A program made the position numbers and the translations under genes. The notes beneath the pieces are model-generated. The model saw only the letters and a program-made list of their open reading frames with translations, was not told where the DNA came from and did not search any database. A DNA stretch of 64,000 nucleotides from NCBI GenBank assembly GCA_009760855.2, contig WPIO01000120.1:186001-250000 (forward strand), written 5' to 3'. Positions 22,400 through 35,600 of this stretch are shown here, one piece after another. Position 1 is the stretch's first letter; the number at the start of each line of letters is the position of its first letter. The stretch is from Cristatella mucedo. Its lineage: Eukaryota; Bryozoa; Phylactolaemata; Cristatellidae.

Positions 22400-23240
22400 T
22401 ACGACTCGATGTGAGTGGTTTAAACAAACTTGACAGACGATAAGATCAACAATTACACCAACACGATTTTAAGAACTTTTACCGAGCCAATCGTTATGTT
22501 ACTTAGTAATACCAGTCTTAATTTTACCGTAACACCAACTCAACAGTCTATGACTATGACATTCCCCCCTAAAAATCAATACCATGGAGAGATAGTTATC
22601 CATCGAGTGTGAGTCTACGTTTTCGAGCCAGGATTTAGATATGGTTGCAATCTAGACGTTTAGCACTGGCTACTCAAGCCTTTCAGTGACATCTCAGTGG
22701 CCATTTGTGCCTTGCCCAGCCTAGGTGCGTAGAGGGATGCTTACCGTATTGAGTGCATTCGATCTAGAATATCGCCACCAACGTGGGTGGATATGATTAA
22801 CGTGCTGGACCAAAACAAATCTCCAGACGGTCAAGAAATAAGTGGACCTGGCTGTTGCTAAGGTTGTCAACGTAAATCATCAAGTTTCAAGAAATCAGTA
22901 TTGGCCTTTCGCACCCAAATATTTTTAGCGAGGAACTCTGAAAACTCCTCTATAATAGGGTTTAGAAAGCCTTAAGGAGGTCGGTATATCACAGCAGTCA
23001 GAGGCATTGTCTTTGATTAAGACTTTATTGCAACTGATTTTTATGATGGCCTATGCGACAAACTGCACATCTTATTGCGAAATGATTTTCGAACAACAAT
23101 TGCAACCCCGCCACAATCCGTGTCAAAACGCATGGACTGATAAAATGATAACCCGGGTGGGGTGATCGCAGACAGCTATTGAAACAGGTCGTCATCGAAG
23201 TTTCGGTAAGCAGAAATGCATCTAGGTTCTCCTGATCCAC
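22400..23240 (-). mobile_element. LINE-C, endonuclease part (right of LTR insertion)
   Basis: Minus strand from 23240 down. The endonuclease N-terminal block ENLDAFLLTETSM and HPGYHF appears at about 23100-23235. Then an EEFSEFLA segment follows an IYRPP position at about 22960, and a DNLSNSQVHLFLD...TLVG block appears at 22770-22870. The 22430-22640 region matches LINE-C at 51960-52170. It is a LINE family whose endonuclease differs from the L2 copies above. Broken by stops. The element continues upstream at 25096 after the LTR insertion. Confidence 0.65.
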
Positions 23241-25099
23241 TATACCCAGGCTAGGCTCGGTTGGATGGCACTGGACGGCTGTAATGAAGGTCACAGGCTA
23301 TGCCGGGATTGGACCTACAGCATGGCCGGATGCGCCGTGACGCGAGGTCACCAGGACTCTTGGATAGGAGAAGTTGGCCGAGTAAGTCGTAGTGTTGGAG
23401 GCTCCAGTTTTTGCCGAGTTATGCACCTGGATGGTTGAAGGCGTGCTCCGGCGATGCTGCCATGCGCTCAACGCAACGAGTGCCCAAGGCCCGAGCAGAG
23501 CTGGATAGCACGCTCGTTGTTGAGAATTCCATGCCAGGGAGAAGAACTGAAGTTCATAGCGCGCTTGCCTACGCTGTCTTAGGTCAAATTATACGATTGT
23601 TATAGGTTGTAGACAATTGAAATGTTAACGGACTCAGGAAAATCAACTTCTGAAAGCCAGCCCGGTGCTTGGTGTGAAGGATGTCTGCTGTCGACACTGA
23701 ATGCGACCTGCACGAATGCAGCTTGGACAATCCAAGTGGAGGCTACTGATTGTCATCGACCTACGTCCTCATACCAAATGCATCATTGCCATTGAACAAC
23801 CACGCCGAGGAGTTGAACCAGCGACGACTGCCGCCAGAGGTTCAGACAGCAGCCCAGTGGGCTCCTGGATGAGCTAGCATGATCCAAAGCCAACTTGTTG
23901 TTGATGGACCGTCTATGAGCTATGCAGAGCTTGCCATTAAGAGTGACGGTGGCCTTGGTCTGTTTTGTGTTGTAGGGAGGCTCACGTTGACTCCGATCAC
24001 ATCGTGCAGCAAGGAGAGTCTGAGATTTGCAGTAAAGAAGACTCATCTGCGAAGCAGATCGATTGATGCAAGCTGACGCCACAAAAAAGACACCAGCTAG
24101 ACCGTACGGCACCCGGTGTGACAACATATATCTTCCCTGGACTGGATTTTCTGCGAGGACTTTGTGGCTTACTGATTGTTGTATAGTTCAGCTTGATGAA
24201 TTTTGTGACCGCGACGTTTTTTAAACGAGTTTAGGGTACGGCTTGTTCGGCAGCCACAACTGAGCATGTTGAAGCCTCTGTGATGGCTTCATAGCTCGAC
24301 TTGTGGTGGGGCTATAGCAGACACGAGGACGTGCCTCCACCCCAGAGGCTGACATATGTACCCAGGCTAGGTTCAGTTGGCTGGGACCGGACGGCTGTAG
24401 TGAGGGTCACAGGCTAGGCCAGGGTCGGATCAACGGCATGGCCGGATGTCCGGTGACGTGAGGTCACCAGGGATCTTGGGTAGGAGAAGTTGGCCGAGTA
24501 ATTCGTGGTATTGGAGACTCCCGGTCTCACCGAGTTATGCACCTGGATCGTTGCAGGCGTGCTCCGGTGGTGCGGCCACGCACGCCAGGCAACGAGTACC
24601 CAAAGCCCGAGCAGAGATGGATAGCACGCTCGTTGTCGAGATATGCATATTTGGTGTTTCCCATGTAGCGTTTTCGTGGCCCTCCCCTACGTGAGTTGGT
24701 GTCTTTTGGCGGAAGCTCTTGACTGTGGCGGACGTCGACTCCGACTAGCCAAGCAGTTACTCAGCTAGCCGGATCTTTTGGGGTGTACGCTAGTGCTGTT
24801 AGATTCGGAATCGGTACAGTGGCCTGACTGTGAAAGCCGACTGACTAACTAACACGTTTGTTTGCGCTTGCTTCCTCGTCTTGCGCCCCTATAGTGTACT
24901 TTAGGATCCTTTCAGGACCCTCACTGTAGACTTGTTTAGTTCCCTGTTGTTGTTTGGGCATGCGTTACTATAAAAAGGCTCAATCCGACGGCCGCTCGTC
25001 TCAACCTATCTCAGCGGCATGGCGAGCAGCAGTGTGGCCGAATAAAGGCGGGGTTTGGCGGAAATTAGCCTCTGACCTCCTGGAACTTGGCTACACCAC
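23237..25099. mobile_element. LTR retrotransposon remnant (LTR-C) inserted in LINE-C
   Basis: Left LTR remnant 23241-~23533 and right LTR 24357-25095 (739 bp) are direct repeats over about 290 bp. The right LTR starts TGTACCC and ends GGCTACA (TGTA...TACA); the left LTR starts TATACCC. A 4-bp duplication CCAC flanks the whole (23237-23240, 25096-25099). The right LTR has a TATAAAAAGG at about 24971 and AATAAA at about 25042, consistent with plus-strand orientation. The left LTR lost its 3' ~450 bp. The 0.8-kb interior keeps one protease-like trace, GLDFLRGLCG at about 24140. All boundaries come from reading repeats by eye. Confidence 0.75.
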
Positions 25100-25540
25100 T
25101 GATCGCGAATAAGGGACCTCTTAGTTTTTAGCGAGCGGACATTTAGTAGGCGGAATTTAAGAGGCAGTCCAGCAACTGACGAAGGCGATGACATGGCTTG
25201 TATTCACGTCGGCGTCTATCCGGCCCGGTGGATCCGGGCCCTTCAAATTTGAATTTTAACTTAGCAACGGTCGCCGGTCGACGTTTCACGACGTTCTAAT
25301 TCACGGCAGGTGGGGTACTACTGCAATGAGTACTACTCAGCGCTTTAAACTCACGGGGCGTAGCTTTTAGAGCCGAGCTGTTGATAGGGCGAACACAGGA
25401 TGCAGGTAGGTTCTCACTGAATCGCCGAAGAAGGCCCGCTGGAGGGCATCGACCAATGGTGACATCGCACCTTGTGCTAAGCAGGTCCTGTTTTGTGTAG
25501 CAAATCCGAGGACAGCTCATAAACAATCACAGCGAAGATA
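25100..25540 (-). mobile_element. LINE-C 5' region (ORF start and endonuclease start)
   Basis: Minus strand: YTKQDLLSTRCD at about 25470-25500 resembles the ORF opening of CR1/L2-type LINEs. The endonuclease start RLLNVRSLKTKRSLIRD follows at about 25105-25160, continuing across the LTR insertion into DQENLDAFLLTETS. GC content is higher than in the surroundings, as in a LINE 5' region. The frame is broken. Confidence 0.6.
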
Positions 25541-26534
25541 GCAGCGGAATACCTGAAGGTATCCCGGAGAAATTAGGTAAAGGTCCAAGCCGGGCTAGGC
25601 GACGCCTAAGGCCACTCTCTAGCGTGGGGAGGAATGATTATCGTCGCGGCCGCTGACGGAGCGAATAGTTATGTCTTCATTAGCTTTGGACCTCTCTGTG
25701 AAGTTTTTGACCTTTTGGGATGGCGTTTCATTCAAGGCTGGAGATGCTTTAATGCCTTGTTTAGTTTTATTGGTTATAATCCGAAGCCAACATCTAAGCT
25801 TGTTCAAGCTTACCTGAAAAAAATGGTCTGAACGTCAAGCAGCAACAGAGTAAAGTCATCCAAGAATGTGGTTGTGCAGCTCAAGATTTAAGAAGGTTTT
25901 CTACCAGATAGAGAATGGAATAGTTTTCGAAGAATGAAAGTAGTGTCACCACGTTTGGCACTCACCTAACGATTGCTCTTGCACCTCCACTTTGGCCGGC
26001 TCGACATAACTGCCTCAGAAAATACTGCTAGTAAAACCAAGGTACCTCAAAAACGTAAGAAGACAGAAAAAAAGCAGTTTGACACTTTGCAAGTTGTCTA
26101 GCTAAAATGTTCAAGCGTTGCTACAATATAATCGACCACAAAGACGAACAATAATGTAGAATTATAGCAATCTGAAGGTGTACCGACATTGGGAGGAACT
26201 TTCCAGTCGGCTGGAAATTCCAAGAGGTAAGATTAGGTAATGCCAATGATAAAATAAAACAGCAGAAAGCTCTCCCACAAGAGCGTGTATGCGCCACCAA
26301 AAAGATATGCACAAAAGCACCACCTCAGCATTCAAATCCGTCTGGCAAGCATGAGTAAGTCAGCCTGTGTTCCAGAGTTTTGGGCGTCCCTTTGCCTGAG
26401 CTGGTGGTGCGCTAGTGATGGGTGGGAGGATGATTTCACCACTAATCTGCTAATAATGCTTTTATAGTTCAGCGATTACACAATCCAAACGCCAAACACT
26501 CGCCTACACACAGCAACTGGTTCTCCAGCGCATT
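25541..26534. other. No gene recognised
   Basis: AT-rich below 25900, with short open frames of no recognisable family. A minus-strand frame at 26121-26312 has a weak look of a receptor exon but lacks the key residues (see rejected items). Confidence 0.4.
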
Positions 26535-26722
26535 CTCTTTGCATGCTGACCCTGTGCATGTCACCCCCTAACCATATTATTCATTTCGTTTGTTTTTCAA
26601 GCATGATTTTACTTACCATTCAATTGCATTTCACTTTACAGCAAATGTAAAGCGCCTAGAGAGAGATTAAGTTCTCTGAGGGCGCTTTATCAAGGGAATT
26701 ATTAATATTATAATTATTCTCC
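26535..26722 (+). mobile_element. L2-like 3' tail
   Basis: A plus-strand 3' end with GCATGCTGACCCTGTGCATG, the ATTCAATTGCATTTCACTTT block and the canonical tail GCGCCTAGAGAGAGATTAAG...GGGCGCTTTATCAAGG plus ATTATTAATATT. Little diverged from other copies. Confidence 0.85.
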
Positions 26723-27059
26723 ATATTACTGAGTCGTCTACAAACTTAAAATGTTTGGTGTGAAACCAGCAAATCAAACGACCAGCTTTCAGTAGATGTT
26801 TTTTCCTTTGTCTGAACATAACTGCCTGGATGTCGTGACTGCTACCGGAATACTATTATTTGGTAAATTAAAATGACGTTTGCAAGAGTAATGTAAAGCA
26901 TCATGCTGTTAAAACGTGATGCATTAACACCGTACAATCAAGAGCTTTTCCACAATGGCAGAGAAAGAGAAATAATTTTGTATTACGGCGTGAGAAAGTT
27001 GTAAGATAGAACTTTCTTCATGCACCATAAAGTCCACACAAAGTTGTTACTCTGATCCA

Positions 27060-27535
27060 AAAAGGTGCAAGGCTTGGCTCCTCCATACCTATCTGAAGTC
27101 CTGCACCTGTTTCAGCCTCATCGTGCCTCAAGTCCTGTTTGGAAAACACATGAGCTGTTCCATTCCTTCACTTACAGACCGTTGTTGACAGAAGCTTTAG
27201 CTCTGCAGATCCTAGAATGTGGAACTTGCTTCCGTAATTCTTACTCAATGGCAACTACTCTCCTGCTGCCGACTATGGCTCGTTCTTTTCAGCGGTCCTG
27301 AGGTGCTATTTCCATGCTACTCACTACCCCAGCTGCTCTTCCGACTCTGCTATGCTTCCCACTATCTCTTTGTTGTTTGAGATGAAGTCTATTGGCTATC
27401 GAATACCTACTGAAAGCCGCTTAGGCTGTGAGCTTGCTATGCAAAAGTCTCCTGCGGAACACTCACATAGTCTCTAAGGCTTTGTTGAGTTACAGACGGA
27501 AATACATTGCATTTCATTACACATGACATAGTTAT
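27060..27535 (+). mobile_element. LINE-B fragment (RT C-terminus and 3' UTR)
   Basis: The frame begins GLAPPYLSEVLHLFQPHRA and continues with a region matching VPFLRLKTVGDRSFSSAGPRLWNSLP of other LINE-B copies (53602-54106, 61415-61951) in shifted frames. The shared 3' UTR (GTTTGAGATGAAGTC block) and a TACATTGCATTTCATTACAC end follow. Inactive. Confidence 0.75.
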
Positions 27536-27835
27536 AGAAGAGTCTTACGTTGATAATAAATTAGGTCTCAAGGCTTGGCCTAGGAAAACTGGGGAAAAAT
27601 CCGAAAGTTCCTTCAGTCTTTCATAAAATATAAAGAGATAATCTAGCGTAATATTAGGTACAAATATATATTATAATGAGAATCTATCCATCCGCAAATA
27701 GTAAATTCGTGAAGGATATACCAACATTGTAGAAGAGGGATTAATTTTCATGAAATATCTGTCTCTATAGAGGCTGGACTGAGCATAACAGGCTGAAATC
27801 TCAGGCTGCCGACCTCCAGCGATCCTTTGCCCTCA

Positions 27836-28054
27836 AAAAATAAAATTTGAAGCACCAAACGGCAATTCGCTATCCTTCAAGACTCTTAACAATCGGTTCA
27901 TTGGGTCTACTAGACGTTCACCTTCACATGCGCCTATGCTGACCTCAAACTGTAGCTCGTCTTCCATTTGAATTATGACATATTTCTTGCTTACCAAGTA
28001 TCCAAATTTCTCCTTTTGTGACCTGATTTGTGGCTCAAGTACATGTCGAGCCAC
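27836..28054 (-). CDS. Unassigned open frame, possible 3'-terminal exon
   Basis: A 73-codon minus-strand frame, ending at a natural stop, rich in acidic and hydrophobic residues (QMEDELQFEVSIGACEGERL, then LLRVLKDSELPFGASNFIF). It reads more like protein than the random frames nearby, but I do not recognise a family. A potential GTAAGC lies within it near 27987, so even the frame boundaries are uncertain. It could be a host exon or part of an unrecognised mobile element. Confidence 0.25.
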
Positions 28055-28079
28055 AGATTATACCAATGCATCCTTCAAA

Positions 28080-31000
28080 TAAGTTTTTATAGGTCTCAAA
28101 TGCGGGAGGCACACTAAAGCAGGATAACTTCAAATATGTATTTCCAAGATCTCTACTTTTATTAATTTTAAAAATACTGTAACGAGAAGTTACTCACTAG
28201 CTAAACTACTAGTTATCAGAATTTAAATCTGTAAAAAAGTAAGGTTTTAGAGATAATCACAAACAATGCACACTTGCGAATAAAAACGACCTTCTTCGGA
28301 ATAATAGCTTAGGTAAAGTCTCATGCCTTGTTGTGTTAAATTAATGAGCTGTGTTCAATTTTATTGAAATTTATAGTGAGGTCCCAAACGCCCAGATTTC
28401 CTAATACACAGTATAATTAGAATGCTTGTATGTGAACGTCCTTTAGTATTGTCCCGTCAGCTTTCAAGCCGCCGTTGCATAACCATTCATATCGAAGTGA
28501 ATGCTTGAGCATGTGAAAAGTTTCAGCTCAGGCTTCCTATTGTTTTTCCAATCATAGTCGGAGGACCATTAATCTAACTCGAAAAGCAACTTAGAGCCAG
28601 ATTTGACAGCCAATTAGTCAATTGTTCTTGCACCACTGCGAGTCCCAAGCGATTCTCATTAAAGCCAAGTTTACATACAGCGGCTTTTTTATTGGTGCTG
28701 GATTTTTTATTTGAAACTTTAGCTACCACGTTTTACAAATTATTTCTTGAAATTCCGGTATTTTTGTGGAAAAAATGCATGCTGCATCGCAGTTTCGTAG
28801 GTAACGTCTCAGCTGAACGTTTCGATGGCGAGGAGCCTACAGGTGATGGTCATCGATTAACGAACGGCTAAGCCATGTCTTCGATTTGAGGTCCTTATCT
28901 CCCAATTAGTCTACTCCACCCTGCGAATAAATCCACCAACAAATGTTTGCAAAAATGAATCGTAGCTGTATTGGTGCTTAAATACATACATATAATCTAT
29001 AGCCTCATACCTTAACAGCTTTTTTGCCTCAATTACCCTTGTTGTACACACTTGAACAGCACGAATTGCCAGTTGCTGGAATTCAAAAATATACCTTAGG
29101 GAGTGAATTTGGGAATCTTATCATAGAATGGGACCCAATGAGTTATGAAGAGGTGTATACTTCTTAGGAAGTTTCGTTTCCTATGTACGGTCTGCCGAGC
29201 AGCCTTATTTAGCAATCCTTCCCAAAACCGTGACACTGATTTAATCAACGTCAGACACTGATATCTGCTTCGTTAATTTGCCATATTCGTGTCTGCACAA
29301 ACTGGGGGCAGAAGTGATGGAGCTGCCAATAATCAGTCATTCCTCCGGAAAATATCTGCATTTAGCAGGCCACCTAATCGCTAAATTGTCTAACGGTTTG
29401 CTAGAGTCAGTATTGAAGGGTGACCGCAAGACCCATTTTTGAAAAAGACTAAAGCCTAACATTCAAGTAACACCTTCCCAGCGTCGCACTCATTGGGAAC
29501 TCGTCCACTGTGGACTTCGGCTTGGCATGCAATGCGATAACGCTGATCTTATCCATGGACTGACAATCCGTCTAGACTTCAAAAATCGTTGCATCTGGAT
29601 TCGGGCGGCATGGCTTCCAGAAGAGCTCACGGATATGCAATTGAAGGCTAAGTGTGTCTGGATAGCTCTGGTTGTATATATAACACCCAAATGTATTAAC
29701 TATAAAATGCAGCACAACTTCAGTTGTCGTCTTTTTCTAAGTACACACCCTTATCAATCTTGCGGCATGAGGATGTCTGGACAGATTTTTCACCATTCTT
29801 AAACGTGCTGCATTGAAGGCTACAGCCTTCTTGAAAGTGAAGAGATAAACAAACTGTCGTCCTTACACCTCTATATGAGCCTGCAAGTAGTATCCAGAGG
29901 CCATTCGTCACGTGACGTGATCACAACTAGCCGATTCAAGATCGAATCGTGCTTATTTCTGATAATTAGCATCTACTTACGTCAGTAGCAAAATAAGTTA
30001 GGCAGAAATTACAATTGCTCGGATAGAGGGGAGCTAAGAACACGTCGATTAGAGCTTCAAAAACTGAGCTGTTCAGAACAAGAATGCTTTGCAGAAGACG
30101 TGCTGCCATCAGACTATCGTTGCTAAACTAAACTCAACTTACAGGGAATTCTCATGAGCACTACCTTCAATAGAAAGCAACACATTTAATGAATGGAAAG
30201 TTATCGGTGCACTTAAACAATCCAAAGCTTGCTTGGCCTACTAATCAAGTAGCCGTTTCGTTGAATGAATAAATGCAGAAGACTAAAAGAGGACCGAAAT
30301 CCTTACACAATGCCGGCCTAGGTAGTTTTATCCTACTTTTGAAGCTTCAAATTGTTTTTGAAGCTTTCTGCATTTTGAAAAGCCTCTAAATGGTTAGCTA
30401 CCGAGGGCTTCCGATCATGTGCTATTGTGAAGTGACAGGTGGCTGTACACCCTTTCTAGCAATGTCAATTTAGGCTTGTCAAACACATATGTATAAGGTT
30501 AAAAAGCTTAATCTTCACGCAAAAGTATTGAGATCCACCCAGCCAAATGTATAAACGATACAAAAACTAGCCAACCTGCACTATTTCGATGCGTCACCTC
30601 ATCATATTTCTCTCTGTTATGATTAAGGCTGCATTGAACTAACTTACCAACTAACTAACTAACTTAGCTGATCGAAGAGGAATCGAGGCTTAAACCTCTG
30701 CTGCATAGATAAATGCTAGCAATGTGTAACAATGCGACCCGCGAAAATAGTGAGCTGACATTTAATGTTTTTCAAAACCATATGTTTTGATAAATAAGGT
30801 ATAACAAGTTACAATGCTGCATATTCCATAAGAAATTTATTGGTAACGTGTTTCCTGAGCTTAAATAGAAAAATTATAAATGATTTAGTCTAAAGACGGT
30901 AGTTCCACAACCGGCCAATTTATTCGCAGTAGTAACTTTTCCACTAACTTGCGGTGCTAAACCAAAATGAGTTAAGAATCATACAAAATTAATCACCGTG

Positions 31001-31290
31001 CATAAATATATCAATATAGTTAAAAGCTTATACAGACAATGGATTAGTTTCACTGCTTTTATAAACTGCAAATAATTACATCCCTCACTAATCCAGGCAC
31101 TGCTCTATTTCCACTGTGAGTTATCCTTAAAACAATTGCAGTGCAAATTAAAGATATCACAGCCATTATAAAATAAAAGCCAACATACTCGCCTAAGCAG
31201 GAACCACATTAAAAACCAATATGAGAATTTCAACAATTTGTTAAGCTCTCGCGAACTACACACCAGTATTTACGTAGCAACGGAATGTAT
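28080..31290. other. No gene recognised
   Basis: About 3.2 kb of AT-rich sequence. A plus-strand frame at 29527-29802 and its antisense overlap have no recognisable domain. No RNA gene or LTR was seen. Direct CTAACTAACTAACTTA repeats at about 30650 are trivial. Confidence 0.5.
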
Positions 31291-32659
31291 TGTAACGCCG
31301 AAGGCTCGGCGGGGTAGGCTAGAACTGCCGCTTATCTAGCGGCGTAACCCAGCGCCTAATGCCATTCGGTGCGTGCCTACGCGAAATAAGCTGGCCGCCA
31401 CGAAACAAGCATTTCTGGCGCCTACCTGCTTACCGTTACTAAAGGGGGTCGTGAGTCCGCGGCGTGAATTGGAAAGCGAGACACACGAATTGGGGATTTT
31501 ACTGAGCTCTATTCGCAAGCGCACAAAGTCGCTGCGCGTCTAGCTCAGCTTTATCTCCACACTCCTCGCACGCTCTCAACAGCACTAACACTCTTGCGGA
31601 GGGAATACTTCTCCACACAGAGCACGAACCAGAGCCTAAACCCTAATCGGAGAACTAGGACTCCGTTTCCACCTGTGCGGAAGGAATACCCCACACACGC
31701 CAATTAAAGCACTCTTGCGGAGGGAATACTTCTCCACACTGAAGCGCGAACCGGAGCTTAAACGCTAGCCGGAGAACTAGGACTCGGTTTTCACCAGTGC
31801 GGCAGGAATTCTCCACACACACGAAACCTCAAGCGCTCTTGCGGAGGAAACACATCTCCACACTTACACTACTTACATCTATACTGGGGAACGACCCAAA
31901 TAGACAGAGCTTGAACTGAAGCCTAAACCCTTACCGGAGAACTAGGACTCCTCACACGCCAACTACGTCTAGCTCGCACCGGAAAATCCTTATGCCGAGA
32001 CCACGTGCAAGCGCGCATACACAAAAAACAAAAGAAACACGAAATGCCAGCTCGGGTGCGATACGACCGTATTCGGTGGAGTCCACCGAATCCTCCTAGC
32101 GCTGCCTCATCCTGTTCCGTCAATCACCGGCGAACTGCCCGCCCTCCTCCCTCGCTTTCAGAGAAGCGAGTCCGACGGCGTCGAAGCGCAGAGCCGGACA
32201 AAAGACACAAGAGCAAAGACAAAAGACCCAGAGCGAGCGTCGCTCGACTCTTAAATACTTAGCTGAGACAATGGGGCAAGAGCTTAGTGGTATTGGGCCC
32301 GACACCAGGGCTCATTACTGTAAAGAATTATCACCGTCCCCAGGCCACTGGAAGGGCACCTCTGTCCAGCTGGAATGGCGAATGGGTTCCAGACGATTCT
32401 ATCTTGGAACGAGTGGAGGCGGAGGTTGACAGGCCAGCCAACATCAATCAGCAGCTTCCGCGGGTATCAGACCAATTCTAAAGGCCGAGTCGCCACCGCT
32501 GGTCTCAGAGCTTCCTGGCTTACTCTTAAGCTCTTGCATTCTAACCGCACTGACGCTCCTCTCTGGCTCACTGCTTCAGGACAAAGGAGTTCTAGCCCGC
32601 CTCCAAACAGCTCTTGTTCGCGCTAAAATTCAGTCAAGGCAAGCAGGGCGCTACAGTAG
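31287..32659 (+). mobile_element. Solo LTR, family LTR-A copy 2
   Basis: The LTR proper is 31291-32655 (1365 bp), with TGTAACGCCG start and GGCGCTACA end, closely similar to copy 1 over its whole length. Flanks are GTAT (31287-31290) and GTAG (32656-32659), a 3/4 match consistent with an aged 4-bp duplication. It contains three ~121-bp units from 31589. Confidence 0.87.
31589..31960 (+). repeat. Tandem ~121-bp repeats inside LTR-A copy 2
   Basis: Anchor block CACTCTTGCGGAGGGAATAC at about 31589 and 31710, and a diverged one at about 31834. Spacings are 121 and 124 bp. Confidence 0.8.
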
Positions 32660-35600
32660 TACGATCTTGAAGGTAAATTGCTGGTTAAATGTACATAGAC
32701 TACCAAGTATGTAAACACAAACATAGTATTCATGAGGCTTTGTAAATCTACATCATTAAAAATTTAAGGAATTTTTATGAAACTCAAACTAAAAAAATAT
32801 GTCTTCAGTTAAGTATATCACACTATATAGACCATTGAAAGAAACAAAATGAATTACTAAAAATATCAGAATATTTTAAAAATTGAATTGCAGTTTATAA
32901 TTTGGTCTAATTTTCATGCTACAACATTTGCCGACATGTTATAGATAATCTATCACCGAAGTTACGCCAATAGATTAGGATGGCTGTATATTGGAAATAA
33001 TGTGGCGAATAAAAGAACATGCAGGAGCATTGTGAACTGCTTGAAAAGAGGAAAGATAAAGACGGTTCATATTTCTAGACTGGTTTTTCAGAGCAGATTC
33101 GCTCAGCAGGAGTAGCAACGCTGCTACTGCACCAGTAATTCCTACTTATGCTTTTATAAAAATTGCTGACTTAACTCTGACTGGTGAACATAAAATAGTG
33201 TAAGCTAGGTTACTACGAGCAAAGCGCCGATCTTGACCGCTACAAAGGTTGTAATCCAGCTGTGCCTCTTACAACTTTTCAATCTTATCTCGTCTTCAAC
33301 CTTTAGTTACCACGAGTCTACTGCTTACTGTTTACACTTTGTCCATATTCAACAAATTCCTCCTTGCTGTTATCCCCTCAGCCTTGGGACGTTAAGTTAC
33401 AAATTCTTTCTAAAACGAATGGACGCTTTGATGTGCCATTATAAATTTCCAGCATCACACTAGGTTAATAAATTAATAACTTGCAGAAGGATGAATTCTC
33501 TGATTTAAAGGATTTTAGCGGTGGAATGAGAGATTATCTGAGAAAATATGCATATTTAAAGTTGATGTGATATTAACAATGCAGCCAAGATGATCTGTAT
33601 TTTCGACTTCTGTATCACTCACTATTAGCATTTATTTGAGCCCGCAGCGGATGATACTATCAATCATTGCCCAAATCAGAAAGCCAGGATTCTCAATCGC
33701 AAGTGTCAACTGTCAGTGATACCATTTCCTATTTGTGTTTAAGTCTATATATGGCAGGTTCTTTCATGCCTATCCAAAATAGTTCCCAATTAGGCTTTCT
33801 GTCTAACTACCATTACTTTTGACACATATATACTATTCGTGTAACAACCTCCCGTCCTATGAAAACCACCAATTAGATGTAATCATTAACTAATGATGTT
33901 AGGACACATTCTTAACAATGAATTAAAAATATAAAAATAGGTGCAACCTACACGTTGATAGCAGCCGTGTTTTGTTCGCACTACATTGTGCTGTGCACAA
34001 TAACGTATTCTGAGATTGTCTTAGTTACCACGAAAGAAGTGATGCATTTCATTTTAAAAGTTTCTAAATTTCATTAAATATAATTGAGTTTAAGTGTTCA
34101 CAAAGGTCTTACGATAATTGTTTTAACTGCAATGTACTTATCTGACATCAGGGATGTAACTGCAGTATATTTTTCATGTTGAAATTAAAACACTTCGTGA
34201 AAGCGTAAACATGGCCGTTTTCCCATGCTACACAACAGCTATATATCCCGCTGCAGTTATCTAAATATGACCATTCCCGTTATCAGAAAAGCACAATAGC
34301 ATGCTAGCCAATGTTGGATAGCGTAAGCTCCTCTGAATAAGCACTGGCTTCGTCTGTAATTTGGATAAATCTGATTAACAACAAGCAAAAAGCATGTACG
34401 GGATAACAAACCTAAACCTAATAAATTATGAAACCAACCATGTTATTGATTAGACTTGACATCAATGACCAGAGAGCCTTATCAATCTCGGCTTATGTTA
34501 TACCAAGTCTAGCAACAATGGCAGTGAATCTCATCCATCAAATGCCGGATATCTTTAACACAGTTCCTCATTATGTGGTGACCCTCAACCATAGAGTTAT
34601 TATGTGCAAAATGTGGAAATGCTTGTTATCCGATCGTCTTAGGGGACCCCTGCTAAAGGGTCGTTTAAACTTCAAAGGGATCGCTACCCACAGGTTGAGA
34701 ACCTCTGATTAATAGGAATATACGGACTCATAGACTAACAATTCAAAACGGTATTTATGACCGTCAGCCGTCGTTGCAGTTTCTCATAGTCGCAGTCATG
34801 CATTGGGGCAATACATACAATTTTCAAATTGCTTTTCATTTACTCTCTATCAACAATTCAGAAGATAAGAGAGTATAGCATACAGTAAAAGTGGCATACT
34901 CAAGTGGGCTAGCCTCACTTTTACTGGAGAAGCTAAAAATATGATCTCCGAGCATGACTCTTCTGACTGCAACTCAAAGTGATTTTTCTAATCTATGAAG
35001 ACTTCCGAAATTCTAGCCCGAACACAAAAATGCAGAATTTATCTCTATCATTTTTAATCCAGTTTAAAAGTATTAAATTGTACATGCATTTCTTAACTTG
35101 ATCTTGTGATTTCAGTTGTAAAAGGTTAATTGATTGGGCCAATTATTATTAATGTATACAACATGAATGAGCAGTTCTGCTTAAAAAAAATCTTTACACC
35201 TCAAATGCCAGTTCTTTAATATCCATGCAAAATACAGGATGCCGGCACCCAACGCCCTTGCTTTTCCCACAAAAGCCAGCTGGGTCTTTAGCTTTGCAGG
35301 TGACTGTGAGTGAATTGCCTCAATGAACTGTCAGCTGCACTGTTCCGATGTTCATACCATATCCATTACTCCCAGGACGGCCGGTTGGCTCTATGGGCAT
35401 ACCAAAGGAGTGGCTCAGACAGTTTATCGTATATGCTTGGTTTATGAGGCACTACAGCAGCAGGATTACTAACTACAATGATGAGGAATCATAACCGTAA
35501 TCGCGTGAATTTATAATGGAAAAGACGGCTGTAATGCCATTGGAATATTCGCGCGTGCACACAGGTCAGAGCACGAGAATGCTTAAGCCCAATTGCATGA

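Noticed and set aside
26121-26312. Minus-strand frame with SWNFQPTGKFLPMSV, slightly like the W-x-P...L-P part of a receptor exon.
   Set aside because: It lacks W-x-D, the I-W-x-P-D block and a splice pattern.
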